Shown: piece by piece, positions 53,699 to 62,023 of the stretch
Layout of the letters: every line of letters starts with the position of its first letter
Numbering within the stretch: position 1 is the first letter of the stretch
DNA from: Sedimentibacter acidaminivorans
GTDB taxonomy: Bacteria > Bacillota > Clostridia > Tissierellales > Sedimentibacteraceae
Length of the DNA: 64,000 nucleotides
Direction of reading: 5' to 3'
Assembly: GCF_017873955.1 (NCBI RefSeq)
Contig: NZ_JAGGKS010000002.1
Coordinates: forward strand, 248,001-312,000
The notes under the pieces: model-generated
Seen by the model: the letters and a program-made list of their open reading frames with translations, nothing else
What the model was told of the DNA's origin: nothing
Databases searched by the model: none
Position numbers and translations under genes: made by a program

Positions 53699-54420
53699 TT
53701 TACAACCTCCATTTTATTTGTTTTTTCATTGCTTTCAAATTTCTTTGATGCTTTTAAAAGTCTCTTTACCTTATTACTAGGACTTAAATATATCTGGAAC
53801 TGCTTAAGCCCTCGGTCTACAAGAAGAGCAAGAAGCGTAGCTGGAAGTGCTCCAGCAAAAATAACTTCATTACGCAGTGATGCAAGTCCTGAGAAAATCA
53901 ATCTTCCAAGTCCTCCGCCTCCAATTGCTGCGGCAAGAGAAGCAGTACCTATAATCCAAACTGTAGCAACACGAACCCCTCCTACTATAACAGGGAATGC
54001 AAGCGGCAGCTCAACCTTAAAGAGAATCTGCATATCAGTCATACCCATACCTCTTGCAGCCTGTACAAGAGCTGAAGAAACACCTTTAATTCCAATATAT
54101 GTATTCTGCAAAACAGGAAGCATAGAATATAGTACGAGAGCACAAATAGCATTTTTGTTTCCTATTCCTATAAATACTATTAAAAAACCTAATAGTGCAA
54201 TACTTGGTATTGTTTGAAATACGTTGGCTGCACCAATAACTATAGGTGCAAGTCTTTCATTTTTTGTAAGATATATTCCAAGTGGAATACATATTACTAA
54301 AGTAATCGATAATGCTATCAACGAAATAATAATATGCTCTCCAGTTAATAGCAAAATTCGAAGATATTGTTCTGTTAAAAATTTATAAAAAAGTTGAAGA
54401 AAATTTGGATCATTTGCCAT
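53695..54420 (-). CDS. opuCB: Glycine betaine/choline-type ABC permease (OpuCB-like)
   Basis: A 241-residue permease of the OpuCB/ProW type, with about six helices in the middle (about 25-215). The EAA loop reads ALVQAARGMGMTDMQILFKV and VELPLAFPVIVGGVR follows. AAAGGGGTGAT precedes the ATG. The C-terminus is longer than in ProW and charged. It forms the channel for the ATPase encoded 40 bases upstream. A single permease gene suggests a homodimer. Confidence 0.9.
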   Translation of the reverse strand: MANDPNFLQLFYKFLTEQYLRILLLTGEHIIISLIALSITLVICIPLGIYLTKNERLAPIVIGAANVFQTIPSIALLGFLIVFIGIGNKNAICALVLYSMLPVLQNTYIGIKGVSSALVQAARGMGMTDMQILFKVELPLAFPVIVGGVRVATVWIIGTASLAAAIGGGGLGRLIFSGLASLRNEVIFAGALPATLLALLVDRGLKQFQIYLSPSNKVKRLLKASKKFESNEKTNKMEVVK

Positions 54421-54460
54421 GATATCACCCCTTTACATTTTTTTATTTATTGTCTTTTTA

Positions 54461-55585
54461 CTAACTTATTTGTTTCCTCTTAAGTCTATCCATTGTAATC
54501 CTTGCCATTCCACTACCTGTTACAACACCAATAAACCTATCATTTTTATCTATCACTGGAACAGGAAGTGGTTGAGCTGATAGCATTTCAGCTGCATCTC
54601 TTAATGTAGCATCTTCAATATAAAGCTTCCTATCAATGATAAGTGCTTCTTTTATACTGCCTCCACGAGAAGAAACCTTTTTAACATTTTGCATGAGAGC
54701 CATCCCCATCCATTTACCATTTTTATTTACAACCTGAGCACTTTCCTTTCCAATGTTCTCCATTTGTTCCAATACAGATGAGGCTAAGAAATTGGGCAGT
54801 ACATTAATAGCTGATTCCTCAACTAAAACTTCAACTGAATCATCAGGAGATATCTGAGAGATTCTATCTTGCCCAATGAAATTTTTAACAAATTCCGATG
54901 CAGGATTATTTTGAAGTTCATTTGGTGTCCCTATTTGCTCAACTTTCCCATGACGCATGAGGACAATTCGATCACTAAGCTTCAGTGCTTCATCTATGTC
55001 ATGTGTTACAAAAATAATTGTCTTTTTAAGCTTTTTTTGCAAATCCATCAATTCATTTTGCAAATTTTCTCTACTAATTGGATCTAATGCACCAAAAGGT
55101 TCATCCATCAATACAACATCCGGCTCCGCTGCTAATCCCCTTAGAACACCTATTCTTTGTTTTTGTCCTCCACTCAGCTGTGAAGGAAGCCTGTATTTAT
55201 ATTTCTCCGGTGGCAAGCCTGCCATTTCAAGGAGTTCATCTACACGATTTTGAATCTTTTTTTTATTCCACTTAAGCAGCTGTGGAACTACCGCTATATT
55301 TTCTCCAACTGTTATATGAGGCATTAGTCCTGTTTCTTGAATAACATATCCAATATTTCTTCTAAGCTGAACCGCATCAACAGTTGCTATGTCACTACCA
55401 TTTACATAAATTTTCCCCGAAGTGCACTCTGCCAACCTATTAATCATTTTTAAAGTTGTCGTTTTACCACATCCACTAGGTCCAATGAATACAACAAACT
55501 CTCCCTCTTTTATTTCTAAATCTAGTCCCTTTACAGCTGCTGTACCATCGGGGTATACCTTTGAAACATTCTCAAATTTAACCAT
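54461..55585 (-). CDS. opuCA: Glycine betaine/choline-type ABC ATPase with CBS domains (OpuCA-like)
   Basis: A 374-residue ATPase. Walker A is GPSGCGKTTTLK, the signature LSGGQKQRIGVLRGLA, Walker B VVLMDEPFGALDP and the switch histidine FVTHD. Two CBS motifs follow (about 255-370; e.g. LIIDRKLYIEDATLRDAAEML and PVIDKNDRFIGVVTG). In Listeria and Staphylococcus the CBS pair of OpuCA binds c-di-AMP and shuts down uptake. The ATG at 55585 lies behind GGGTGG. With the riboswitch upstream this suggests c-di-AMP control at both RNA and protein level. Confidence 0.92.
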   Translation of the reverse strand: MVKFENVSKVYPDGTAAVKGLDLEIKEGEFVVFIGPSGCGKTTTLKMINRLAECTSGKIYVNGSDIATVDAVQLRRNIGYVIQETGLMPHITVGENIAVVPQLLKWNKKKIQNRVDELLEMAGLPPEKYKYRLPSQLSGGQKQRIGVLRGLAAEPDVVLMDEPFGALDPISRENLQNELMDLQKKLKKTIIFVTHDIDEALKLSDRIVLMRHGKVEQIGTPNELQNNPASEFVKNFIGQDRISQISPDDSVEVLVEESAINVLPNFLASSVLEQMENIGKESAQVVNKNGKWMGMALMQNVKKVSSRGGSIKEALIIDRKLYIEDATLRDAAEMLSAQPLPVPVIDKNDRFIGVVTGSGMARITMDRLKRKQIS

Positions 55586-55625
55586 CAAAACCACCACCCT
55601 TTATATAAAAATTTTATTATTATTC

Positions 55626-56750
55626 TTAAGATATTCTACTTTCATCATCCTGTAAATGTATTACTTTTCTAAAACTATTTAGGAATTCATCTACTTCTTC
55701 ACGTGTTCCAACGGTAACTCTAATAGCATTAGGATATTCCCAAGCTTCACATGAACGAACAATAACACCCATCATTAATAGTTCCTGAGCAATTTTTGCT
55801 CCATCATAAGGCGTTTGAAAAAACACAAAATTAGTATGAGTATCTAAAACTTTAAACCCCATTTTTTCAAGCTCTAAAATCATTCTTTCACGATCTCTTT
55901 TAATATTTCGGAGACATTCTTCATAATTCTCTCTATCTTCATTAAGTGTTGATATAGCTCCAGCTAATGCAACACAACTTGCATTAAAAGGCTCACTTAC
56001 TGTATCAATTGCCTTAATCATCTCAGGTCTTGCAATTGCATAACCCATTCTCGCACCCGCAAGACCGTAAGCCTTGGAAAAAGTACGAACCATAATTATA
56101 TTCTTTTCCCTAACTATATCCCCTATTGCATCTGGAAGTATCTCCTCATTTGCAAATTCTGCATATGCTTCATCTAGCACAACCCATGTATGTGCTGGTA
56201 GAGAATCTAGTAGCAAGTTGTATGCCTCAAGATTAAATACTGTCCCTGTAGGATTATTGGGATTACAAAGCCATATAAGCTTTGTTTTATCTGTAATTGC
56301 ATTTCTTATTCCATCAAGATCCAAAGTATAATCACTTTTTAATGGAATTTGTTTTATAACTCCACCCATGAGCTTTGATATTTCCTTATATAGCCCATAA
56401 GTCTCTAGAGGTATCAAAACCTCATCTCCATCTTCAATAAATGTTTTCGCCAATGTTTGAAGCATACCACCAGAGCCATGGGAGACTGCAATATAGGAAG
56501 TGTCAACTCCAAATTTCTCTCCAATTACTTCTTTTATTTCATTAAAGTTAGTATCTGGATAGGTATTTAAACTTTTAAGCTCCCTTTCCATAGCTTTGAT
56601 TGCATTTGGAAAAGGTCCATATGGATTTTCATTTGAGCCCAACTTTATAATATTATCTAGAGCATATTCTCTTTGTACTTCACCAATTGTCTTACCTGGA
56701 ACATAGGGATTTACAGTATATACTGCCTTTCTAAGTCCTTTTATATCCAT
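55626..56750 (-). CDS. HisC-like PLP aminotransferase (fold type I)
   Basis: A 374-residue aminotransferase. KLGSNENPYGPFPNAIK, LCNPNNPTGTVFN, VLDEAYAEFAN and the PLP lysine in RTFSKAYGLAGARMGYAI are all of the histidinol-phosphate aminotransferase type. No other his gene is nearby. The gene sits between a 2-oxoacid decarboxylase and a betaine transporter behind a c-di-AMP riboswitch, so it probably makes the 2-oxoacid used by the decarboxylase. The amino-acid donor is unknown; arginine, lysine or ornithine would give a zwitterionic end product. GGAGG precedes the ATG. Confidence 0.87.
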   Translation of the reverse strand: MDIKGLRKAVYTVNPYVPGKTIGEVQREYALDNIIKLGSNENPYGPFPNAIKAMERELKSLNTYPDTNFNEIKEVIGEKFGVDTSYIAVSHGSGGMLQTLAKTFIEDGDEVLIPLETYGLYKEISKLMGGVIKQIPLKSDYTLDLDGIRNAITDKTKLIWLCNPNNPTGTVFNLEAYNLLLDSLPAHTWVVLDEAYAEFANEEILPDAIGDIVREKNIIMVRTFSKAYGLAGARMGYAIARPEMIKAIDTVSEPFNASCVALAGAISTLNEDRENYEECLRNIKRDRERMILELEKMGFKVLDTHTNFVFFQTPYDGAKIAQELLMMGVIVRSCEAWEYPNAIRVTVGTREEVDEFLNSFRKVIHLQDDESRIS

Positions 56751-56755
56751 TTATA

Positions 56756-58372
56756 TCAACCTCCATTTACTGTTACATTTACTACAATTAAAGAAACACC
56801 TTCTATCTCAATTGCTTGTATTAAAGCCTCTTCCATCTCTTTTCCATTTGATACACTAAATCCTCTTATCCCATAAGCATCCGCAAGTTTTAAAAAATCA
56901 GGGTTTGAATTATCAACCGCGATATTTTTACTAAAATTCCTAGCCTTCTCATTTCTCCTTATTTCACCAAAGCCTCCATTGTCCCATACTATTACGGGAA
57001 GTGAAATTCCTTCTTCAATTGCACATGAAAGCTCCTGCATTGTGAATTGAAACCCTCCATCTCCCTCTAGTACTAATACTACTTTTTCAGGATTTGCGAG
57101 CTTTGCACCTATACCTGCAGGTAAAGCATGTCCAAGTGTCCCGAATCCTACAGGATGCAAAAATGTTCTTTCCATATACGATGGAAATTCACTTATCGCA
57201 ACATATGAGGAGGTAGTCATATCTGTACATAAAATACCATCCTTAGGAAGGATTCTTCGAATGGCTCCCAACATTTCTTTAATAAAATCCATTGAATCTT
57301 CCATATCAGTAAGTGTCTTAAGCTGTTGACCTGTTTTAACAATTATCTCTGATATATTATGGTCAACCCCATCAGTCTCTCTATATTTCAATTTTGAAAT
57401 TAACGCGTTTAAAACATCACGTGCATCTCCCTTTATTCCGATGTCAGCTCTATAGTTCCTATTAAATTGACCTGGATCTATATCAATTTGTATCAATTTA
57501 CCATGTAAACTAAGTGGCACTTCCCACAAATCAGTGGGAGACAATTGAGTCCCTATCGCTATTACAACATCAGTTTCCATTAATTTATCTTTAACTGCAC
57601 TAAAATGAAGTCGACTGCCAAGGCATAGAGCATGAGTTTCATCAACAATTCCCTTACCAGCAGTCGTCTGTATAACCGGAGCAGATATCTTGTTTGCTAA
57701 CTCAAGAATCTCCTTGTCACAATTTACAGCTCCACCACCTACAATTAACATAACCGTTTTAGATGCATTAATCATATCTGAGGCCTTTATTATGTAGTCT
57801 TCATTAATAACAGGGTTAGAATTTATTAAATTTCTATTAGGAACTTCCATGTCATCTACTAATTCCCGTAGAATATCCATGGGTATTTCGATATGAACAG
57901 GTCCTGGTCTACCTGACATTGAGAGATAATAAGCTTCTTCTAAATAAAGCCCGATAGCATCTGCACTAAGAACTGTCCTGCTCTCCTTTGCTACTGACTT
58001 AACCATTATTGTAGAATTTTTTAGTTCATGTAAAAAACCAGCACCTTGATCCAAAAAGGTTGTTGGAACCTGACTGGATATAACAACCATCGGAATAGAA
58101 TCATGAAAAGCCTGACCCATCGGTGTCATTATATTTGTAAGACCTGGACCCGTAATAACAAGGGCTACCCCAGGTTTTCCTGTAGACCTGGCAAATCCAT
58201 CTGCCATGAACCCCGCTCCACTTTCGTTTCTAGCAGTAACATGGTGAATATTACTATCAATCATTGCTTCATAAATATCAAGATTATGAATTCCTGGAAT
58301 ACCAAAAATCGTATCCACTTTAAGTTTTTCTAAGGTATTCACAAGTATCTTTGAGCCTGTAATTTTATTCAT
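56756..58372 (-). CDS. Thiamine-diphosphate-dependent 2-oxoacid decarboxylase, AruI/acetolactate-synthase-like
   Basis: A 538-residue ThDP enzyme. The cofactor-activating Glu50 is in VTARNESGAGFMADGFAR, and the ThDP motif is LEGDGGFQFTMQELS with the Asn in PVIVWDNGGFGEI. FGIPGIHNLDIYEAM and GAGFLHELKNSTIM recall 2-oxoarginine (5-guanidino-2-oxopentanoate) decarboxylase AruI more than acetolactate synthase, as far as I can judge by eye. It is the first gene of the c-di-AMP riboswitch operon. The aminotransferase and aldehyde dehydrogenase in the same operon fit a transaminate-decarboxylate-oxidise route. A true acetolactate synthase is the main alternative. Confidence 0.8.
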   Translation of the reverse strand: MNKITGSKILVNTLEKLKVDTIFGIPGIHNLDIYEAMIDSNIHHVTARNESGAGFMADGFARSTGKPGVALVITGPGLTNIMTPMGQAFHDSIPMVVISSQVPTTFLDQGAGFLHELKNSTIMVKSVAKESRTVLSADAIGLYLEEAYYLSMSGRPGPVHIEIPMDILRELVDDMEVPNRNLINSNPVINEDYIIKASDMINASKTVMLIVGGGAVNCDKEILELANKISAPVIQTTAGKGIVDETHALCLGSRLHFSAVKDKLMETDVVIAIGTQLSPTDLWEVPLSLHGKLIQIDIDPGQFNRNYRADIGIKGDARDVLNALISKLKYRETDGVDHNISEIIVKTGQQLKTLTDMEDSMDFIKEMLGAIRRILPKDGILCTDMTTSSYVAISEFPSYMERTFLHPVGFGTLGHALPAGIGAKLANPEKVVLVLEGDGGFQFTMQELSCAIEEGISLPVIVWDNGGFGEIRRNEKARNFSKNIAVDNSNPDFLKLADAYGIRGFSVSNGKEMEEALIQAIEIEGVSLIVVNVTVNGG

Positions 58373-58415
58373 TCTACCATCCTTATCTTCTTATTTTCTA
58401 ATTCTTAACTATTAT

Positions 58416-58454
58416 AAAAAATCAAAAGGACTACCTCAATTAATAAGGTAGCCC
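58416..58454 (-). terminator. Intrinsic terminator of the c-di-AMP riboswitch
   Basis: On the minus strand GGGCTACCT (58454-58446) pairs with AGGTAGTCC (58436-58428), one G-U pair, followed by TTTT, GA and TTTTTT. It lies between the aptamer and the decarboxylase gene, as expected for an OFF switch in which ligand binding favours termination. Confidence 0.85.
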
Positions 58455-58494
58455 AGAAAATTAAATATCAAAAATATTCAAATCTAATAAACAC

Positions 58495-58616
58495 CTTACA
58501 ACGCTTGCGAAGTTAGCTGACGGATTCGGACTGTAAAGTTAGCCCTACCCACAATTGTGAGATTCACCCCAGAAAACCGGTTCCCCCGCTTCCTATAAAT
58601 AAGAATTCAGCGATAA
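58495..58616 (-). promoter_or_regulatory. c-di-AMP (ydaO/yuaA-type) riboswitch
   Basis: The minus strand carries the conserved ydaO landmarks in order: AGGAAGCGGGGGAACCGG, then GGGGTGAATC, GGGTAGGGCTAAC, then GTCCGAATCCGTCAGCTAAC and TTCGCAAGCG. P1 pairs CGCT (58612-58609) with AGCG near 58503-58506. It is upstream of the decarboxylase-OpuC operon and followed by a terminator. Class members sense c-di-AMP and control osmolyte and potassium genes. Confidence 0.92.
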
Positions 58617-58638
58617 AAGTTAATTATATCTTTTTCTA

Positions 58639-58668
58639 ATTATACCATAATAAAGTAAAAAAATCCAA
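58639..58668 (-). promoter_or_regulatory. Sigma-A promoter of the c-di-AMP riboswitch operon
   Basis: TTGGAT (58668-58663), 18 bases and TATAAT (58644-58639), with an extended -10 TG just upstream (TATGGTATAAT). It starts transcription about 15 bases before the aptamer. Confidence 0.7.
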
Positions 58669-58699
58669 TTTAATTTTTATAAGTATTTTAGTGTTATTA

Positions 58700-59054
58700 A
58701 GAGTTATTCTAAGACTAAGTGATTTAGAATTGCCTTAAGACAAAATATACTGGTATACATAATATTTTCGATACTGACACCCTGTTTTTGTAATATTTGC
58801 TAAGCGCAAAACAAAAACGACGTCAAATTAACCGCCGCTTTTTCTAAATTAGTTTATTTTAATTTCTATCTTATCTGTTTTGCTTAATTTTCATTGCTTC
58901 ATAAAACTTTTTCAAGTTATCTAACACACAGAACCACATGAACAGCATCCTGCACTTTTAGTATTTATATTTTAATTTACAGCTATACTAATATCATAAT
59001 TTGTTATATAATGCAATAATATAAAATTTAAATTACAGCATATATGAGGAGATA
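58700..59054. other. Intergenic region between the riboswitch operon and the gene at 59055
   Basis: No gene of useful length is visible. GTTTTTGT and ACAAAAAC near 58790-58822 flank an inner TTTGC/GCAAA stem and can form a hairpin. A 16-codon minus-strand tail (58921-58971, ending in GCCSCGSVC) looks like the C-terminus of a lost Cys-rich protein. Confidence 0.4.
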
Positions 59055-59477
59055 ATGATGGATAATTACAACAACTTAATACTTATGAAAAAGGAAAAAG
59101 AGACAGGTTTTCTTGTTGAAACAATAGGCTCATATGAAATAACTAAATATATTGAATATATAGATAAAATTTATGCCATGGAAGATGGCGATGTATATTA
59201 TATCTATTTAACATTAACTACTGATGAAATCGAAGAAGATTGGAAATATCAAGGAGTTTTTGATTTATATAACGAAGAAGTTTTTTCAGATAGAATATGT
59301 GAAATTGAAGAGTTGCCTGGTTATTATAACCCTAAATGGATTGTTAAAATTGAATATTCAATTAATAATGAAAAAATGCAACAATTATTAAATGAACTTT
59401 TGGATATTCATGTATCAGAGTTGAAACGTATTATTCCTTTAATAAATAAAGAAGAATATATAAATGAAAACGAATAA
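59055..59477 (+). CDS. Conserved acidic protein, DUF6762-like
   Basis: A 140-residue acidic soluble protein. LILMKKEKETGFLVETIGS and DVYYIYLTLTTDEIEEDW resemble a short clostridial family (possibly DUF6762) with no known function. No catalytic or metal motif is visible. AGGAGATA precedes the ATG; a second ATG follows directly. It stands alone upstream of the MerR-type regulator (142-base gap). Confidence 0.6.
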   Translation: MMDNYNNLILMKKEKETGFLVETIGSYEITKYIEYIDKIYAMEDGDVYYIYLTLTTDEIEEDWKYQGVFDLYNEEVFSDRICEIEELPGYYNPKWIVKIEYSINNEKMQQLLNELLDIHVSELKRIIPLINKEEYINENE

Positions 59478-59619
59478 TATGTGAAAATCACGCTATATAT
59501 ATAATTCATTGTAAGCTTGTTTATTTTCAGTAAATTTAAACCTTATCAAACCTTCCACTATAACACCAGACTTTTATTAAGTGCTATTATTTATTGTGAG
59601 AAACGAGGTGAAATGAAAA

Positions 59620-60360
59620 ATGAATACTTACAAAACATCAGAAGTCGCAAAAATAATAGGAATACACCCTAATACTGTACGTCTTTATGAAGAACTTGGA
59701 CTTATCTCTAAACCTGAACGACAAATAAATGGTTATAGAGTGTTTACAGATTTTCATATTGAACAATTTAAACTAGCAAGAATAGCTTTAAGCATAGAGG
59801 TACTTCAAAATGGTTTACGTAAAAAGGTAGTTAATATAGTAAAATGTTCTGCTACGGGTAACTTTGATAGAGCTATCTACCTTACATACAATTATTTGCA
59901 ACAGATACAAGATGAACAAAACAATGCAGAGGAAGCCATAGTAAGTGTAACTCAACTGTTATATAATAACCAAGAATTTAATCTTTTAACCTTAAAAAGG
60001 AAAGAGGCTGCAGAATATTTGCATGTTTCCATGGATGCTTTGAGAAATTGGGAAATGAACGGTCTGTTAACTGTTAAACGTAGGGAAAATGGTTATCGAA
60101 TATATACAGATGAAGATATTAAACGATTGAAAATAATACGTTCGCTTCGTTGTGCTAATTATTCTCTTGAAGCTATCTTACGAATGTTGAATGCCCTATC
60201 CCATAATCCTAAAATAAATATAAAAAAAGTCCTTGATACACCAAAAGAGAGTGATAATATTATATCTGTATGCGATAAATTAATTACTTCATTGAAAGAT
60301 GCTGAATATAACGCACAAATAATGCTGCTTCATATTAATCGTATGAAAGATAAATTTTAA
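59620..60360 (+). CDS. MerR-family regulator with two DNA-binding domains
   Basis: A 246-residue protein with two MerR helix-turn-helix/wing units: YKTSEVAKIIGIHPNTVRLY with GYRVFTDFHIEQFKLAR (about 4-55), and LTLKRKEAAEYLHVSMDALR with GYRIYTDEDIKRLKIIRSLR (about 125-180). Helical linkers follow each. Most MerR proteins have one such unit. It lies 76 bases upstream of an ABC exporter and is likely its regulator; a hairpin terminator separates them. The ligand is unknown. Confidence 0.85.
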   Translation: MNTYKTSEVAKIIGIHPNTVRLYEELGLISKPERQINGYRVFTDFHIEQFKLARIALSIEVLQNGLRKKVVNIVKCSATGNFDRAIYLTYNYLQQIQDEQNNAEEAIVSVTQLLYNNQEFNLLTLKRKEAAEYLHVSMDALRNWEMNGLLTVKRRENGYRIYTDEDIKRLKIIRSLRCANYSLEAILRMLNALSHNPKINIKKVLDTPKESDNIISVCDKLITSLKDAEYNAQIMLLHINRMKDKF

Positions 60361-60372
60361 ACCCTACACTTT

Positions 60373-60407
60373 AACACCAACCCTTGGGTTGGTGTTATTC
60401 TTTTTTT
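60373..60407 (+). terminator. Intrinsic terminator/attenuator between the MerR gene and the ABC genes
   Basis: AACACCAACCC (60373-60383) and GGGTTGGTGTT (60386-60396) pair perfectly around TT, then seven T residues (60401-60407). It ends the MerR transcript and may attenuate expression of the downstream ABC genes, for which I cannot see a separate strong promoter. Confidence 0.85.
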
Positions 60408-60436
60408 GTAAATAGGTCAAAGGAGGAATTTAAAAA

Positions 60437-61171
60437 ATGCAGACGACAATTGAAGTCGAAAAACTTAGTAAATCTTACAATGGATTAGTAGCAATCGAAA
60501 ATGTTAACATTTCAATCAGCCCAGGTATGGTGTTCGGCCTTCTTGGAGCTAACGGAGCAGGAAAAAGTACAACGATAGAGTGTATTTTAGGTACGAAGAA
60601 ACAAGATAGTGGAACAGTATCCATTTTAGGTATGTGTCCACAAACAGACCGCAAAAAATTGTTTGAAGAAGTTGGTATTCAATTTCAAGAAGCAAATTAT
60701 CAAGACAAAATAACAGTAGGTGAACTTTGCGAAGTCACCCAATCCCTTTATAAAACAGCAGCAGATTACCACGACTTGCTAAAACAATTTGGACTTTTGG
60801 ATAAAACAAAAAGCCCTGTTAGTGAACTTTCAGGAGGGCAAAGACAACGACTGTTCATTATTCTTGCCCTCATTCCAAAACCCAAAGTTGTCTTTTTAGA
60901 CGAACTGACAACGGGACTTGACGCAAAAGCAAGGCGGGACGTTTGGAAAAGCCTTTCGAATTTGAAAGAAAAAGGACTAACTATACTTTTGACCTCTCAT
61001 TTTATGGACGAGGTTGAGGTCTTATGTGACAAAATCTGTATTCTTAAAAAAGGAAAAACTGTATTCTACGGTACAATAGCAGAAGCAATAGCTTCAAGTC
61101 CTTTTGATAAATTTGAGGACGCTTATCTTTGGTACTCAGACGAGGAGGAAAAAGAAAATGAAAACATTTAA
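60437..61171 (+). CDS. ABC exporter ATPase
   Basis: A 244-residue ATPase of the ABC-2 drug/peptide export type. Walker A is GANGAGKSTTIECIL, the signature LSGGQRQRLFIILAL, Walker B KVVFLDELTTGLD (Glu-Leu instead of the usual Glu-Pro) and the switch LLTSHF. The D-loop follows. AAAGGAGGAAT precedes the ATG. The permease gene overlaps its 3' end by 14 bases. It likely powers export of a drug, peptide or lipid under MerR control. Confidence 0.92.
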   Translation: MQTTIEVEKLSKSYNGLVAIENVNISISPGMVFGLLGANGAGKSTTIECILGTKKQDSGTVSILGMCPQTDRKKLFEEVGIQFQEANYQDKITVGELCEVTQSLYKTAADYHDLLKQFGLLDKTKSPVSELSGGQRQRLFIILALIPKPKVVFLDELTTGLDAKARRDVWKSLSNLKEKGLTILLTSHFMDEVEVLCDKICILKKGKTVFYGTIAEAIASSPFDKFEDAYLWYSDEEEKENENI

Positions 61172-61901
61172 TACAATGCTCAAAACGGAACTTAAACTAT
61201 CTTTGCGGGGAATGGATATGTTTATCTTCGCAATTTGCATGCCCATTGTGGTGTTGATTATTCTAGGAGTTATTTATGGAAACAAACCTGCTTACGACGA
61301 TGCGGAATATAGTTTTTTAGCACAGTCGTTTGGCGCAATCTCTACAATTGCAATATGTGCAGGTGGTGTTATGGGACTTCCTTTAGTAATATCAGATTAT
61401 AGGCACAAAAAAATCTTAAAACGATTTAAGGTAACACCCACAAGTCCTTCTGTAATTTTAACGGTACAGGTAACAATTTATACGATTTACTCCCTCGTTT
61501 CACTTGTTCTTGTCTATGCAGTAGCAAAATATTTTTTTGGGTATCAGTTAAATGGTTCTTGGTTTCAATTTGGGTGTGGTTACCTTTTAGTTATGGTATC
61601 AATGTTCAGCATTGGTATGGCGGTAGGTGGTATCGCACCAAATTCCAAAATAGCAAGTGTTATCGCAAGTATATTATATTTTCCTATGCTTATTTTTTCA
61701 GGAGCAACATTGCCATATGAAGTCATGCCGACAGCACTTCAAAAGGTTGCTGATATTCTACCATTAACACAAGGGATAAAACTTCTAAAAGCAGCTTCAC
61801 TTGGTTTATCCATAGACGGGGTTATATTTCCGATTATTGTAATGATTAGTCTTGCGGTAATCTGTATTATTATTTCTATTAAATTTTTTAAGTGGGAATA
61901 A
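61158..61901 (+). CDS. ABC-2 type exporter permease
   Basis: A 247-residue permease starting at the ATG at 61158 behind GAGGAGG; an in-frame ATG upstream lies inside the ATPase gene. Six helices are visible (first IFAICMPIVVLIILGVIYG). The C-terminal FPMLIFSGATLPYEVMP and ADILPLTQGIKLLKA are ABC-2 permease features. It forms the export channel as a dimer with the ATPase. It is followed by a strong bidirectional terminator. Confidence 0.9.
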   Translation: MKTFNTMLKTELKLSLRGMDMFIFAICMPIVVLIILGVIYGNKPAYDDAEYSFLAQSFGAISTIAICAGGVMGLPLVISDYRHKKILKRFKVTPTSPSVILTVQVTIYTIYSLVSLVLVYAVAKYFFGYQLNGSWFQFGCGYLLVMVSMFSIGMAVGGIAPNSKIASVIASILYFPMLIFSGATLPYEVMPTALQKVADILPLTQGIKLLKAASLGLSIDGVIFPIIVMISLAVICIIISIKFFKWE

Positions 61902-61936
61902 ATTGATATAGTATAAAAAAATATTTGATGTTCAGT

Positions 61937-61990
61937 AAAAAGTACTATTCAAAAAAAACTTTTTAAGTCTTTCTATGAATAGTACTTTTT
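61937..61990. terminator. Bidirectional terminator between the ABC exporter and the LarA gene
   Basis: AAAAAGTACTATTCA (61937-61951) and TGAATAGTACTTTTT (61976-61990) pair perfectly over 15 bases with a 24-base loop, with T-runs on either side. It serves both convergent genes. Confidence 0.85.
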
Positions 61991-62023
61991 TAGTATGTCT
62001 TTTTATCTACATATATAAGTCCC

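Noticed and set aside
55626-56750. Histidine biosynthesis gene hisC
   Set aside because: The sequence is HisC-like, but no other his gene is near and the operon context points to another substrate.
58700-59054. Small RNA gene suspected in the hairpin-rich gap
   Set aside because: A hairpin is present but there is no convincing promoter plus terminator pair.
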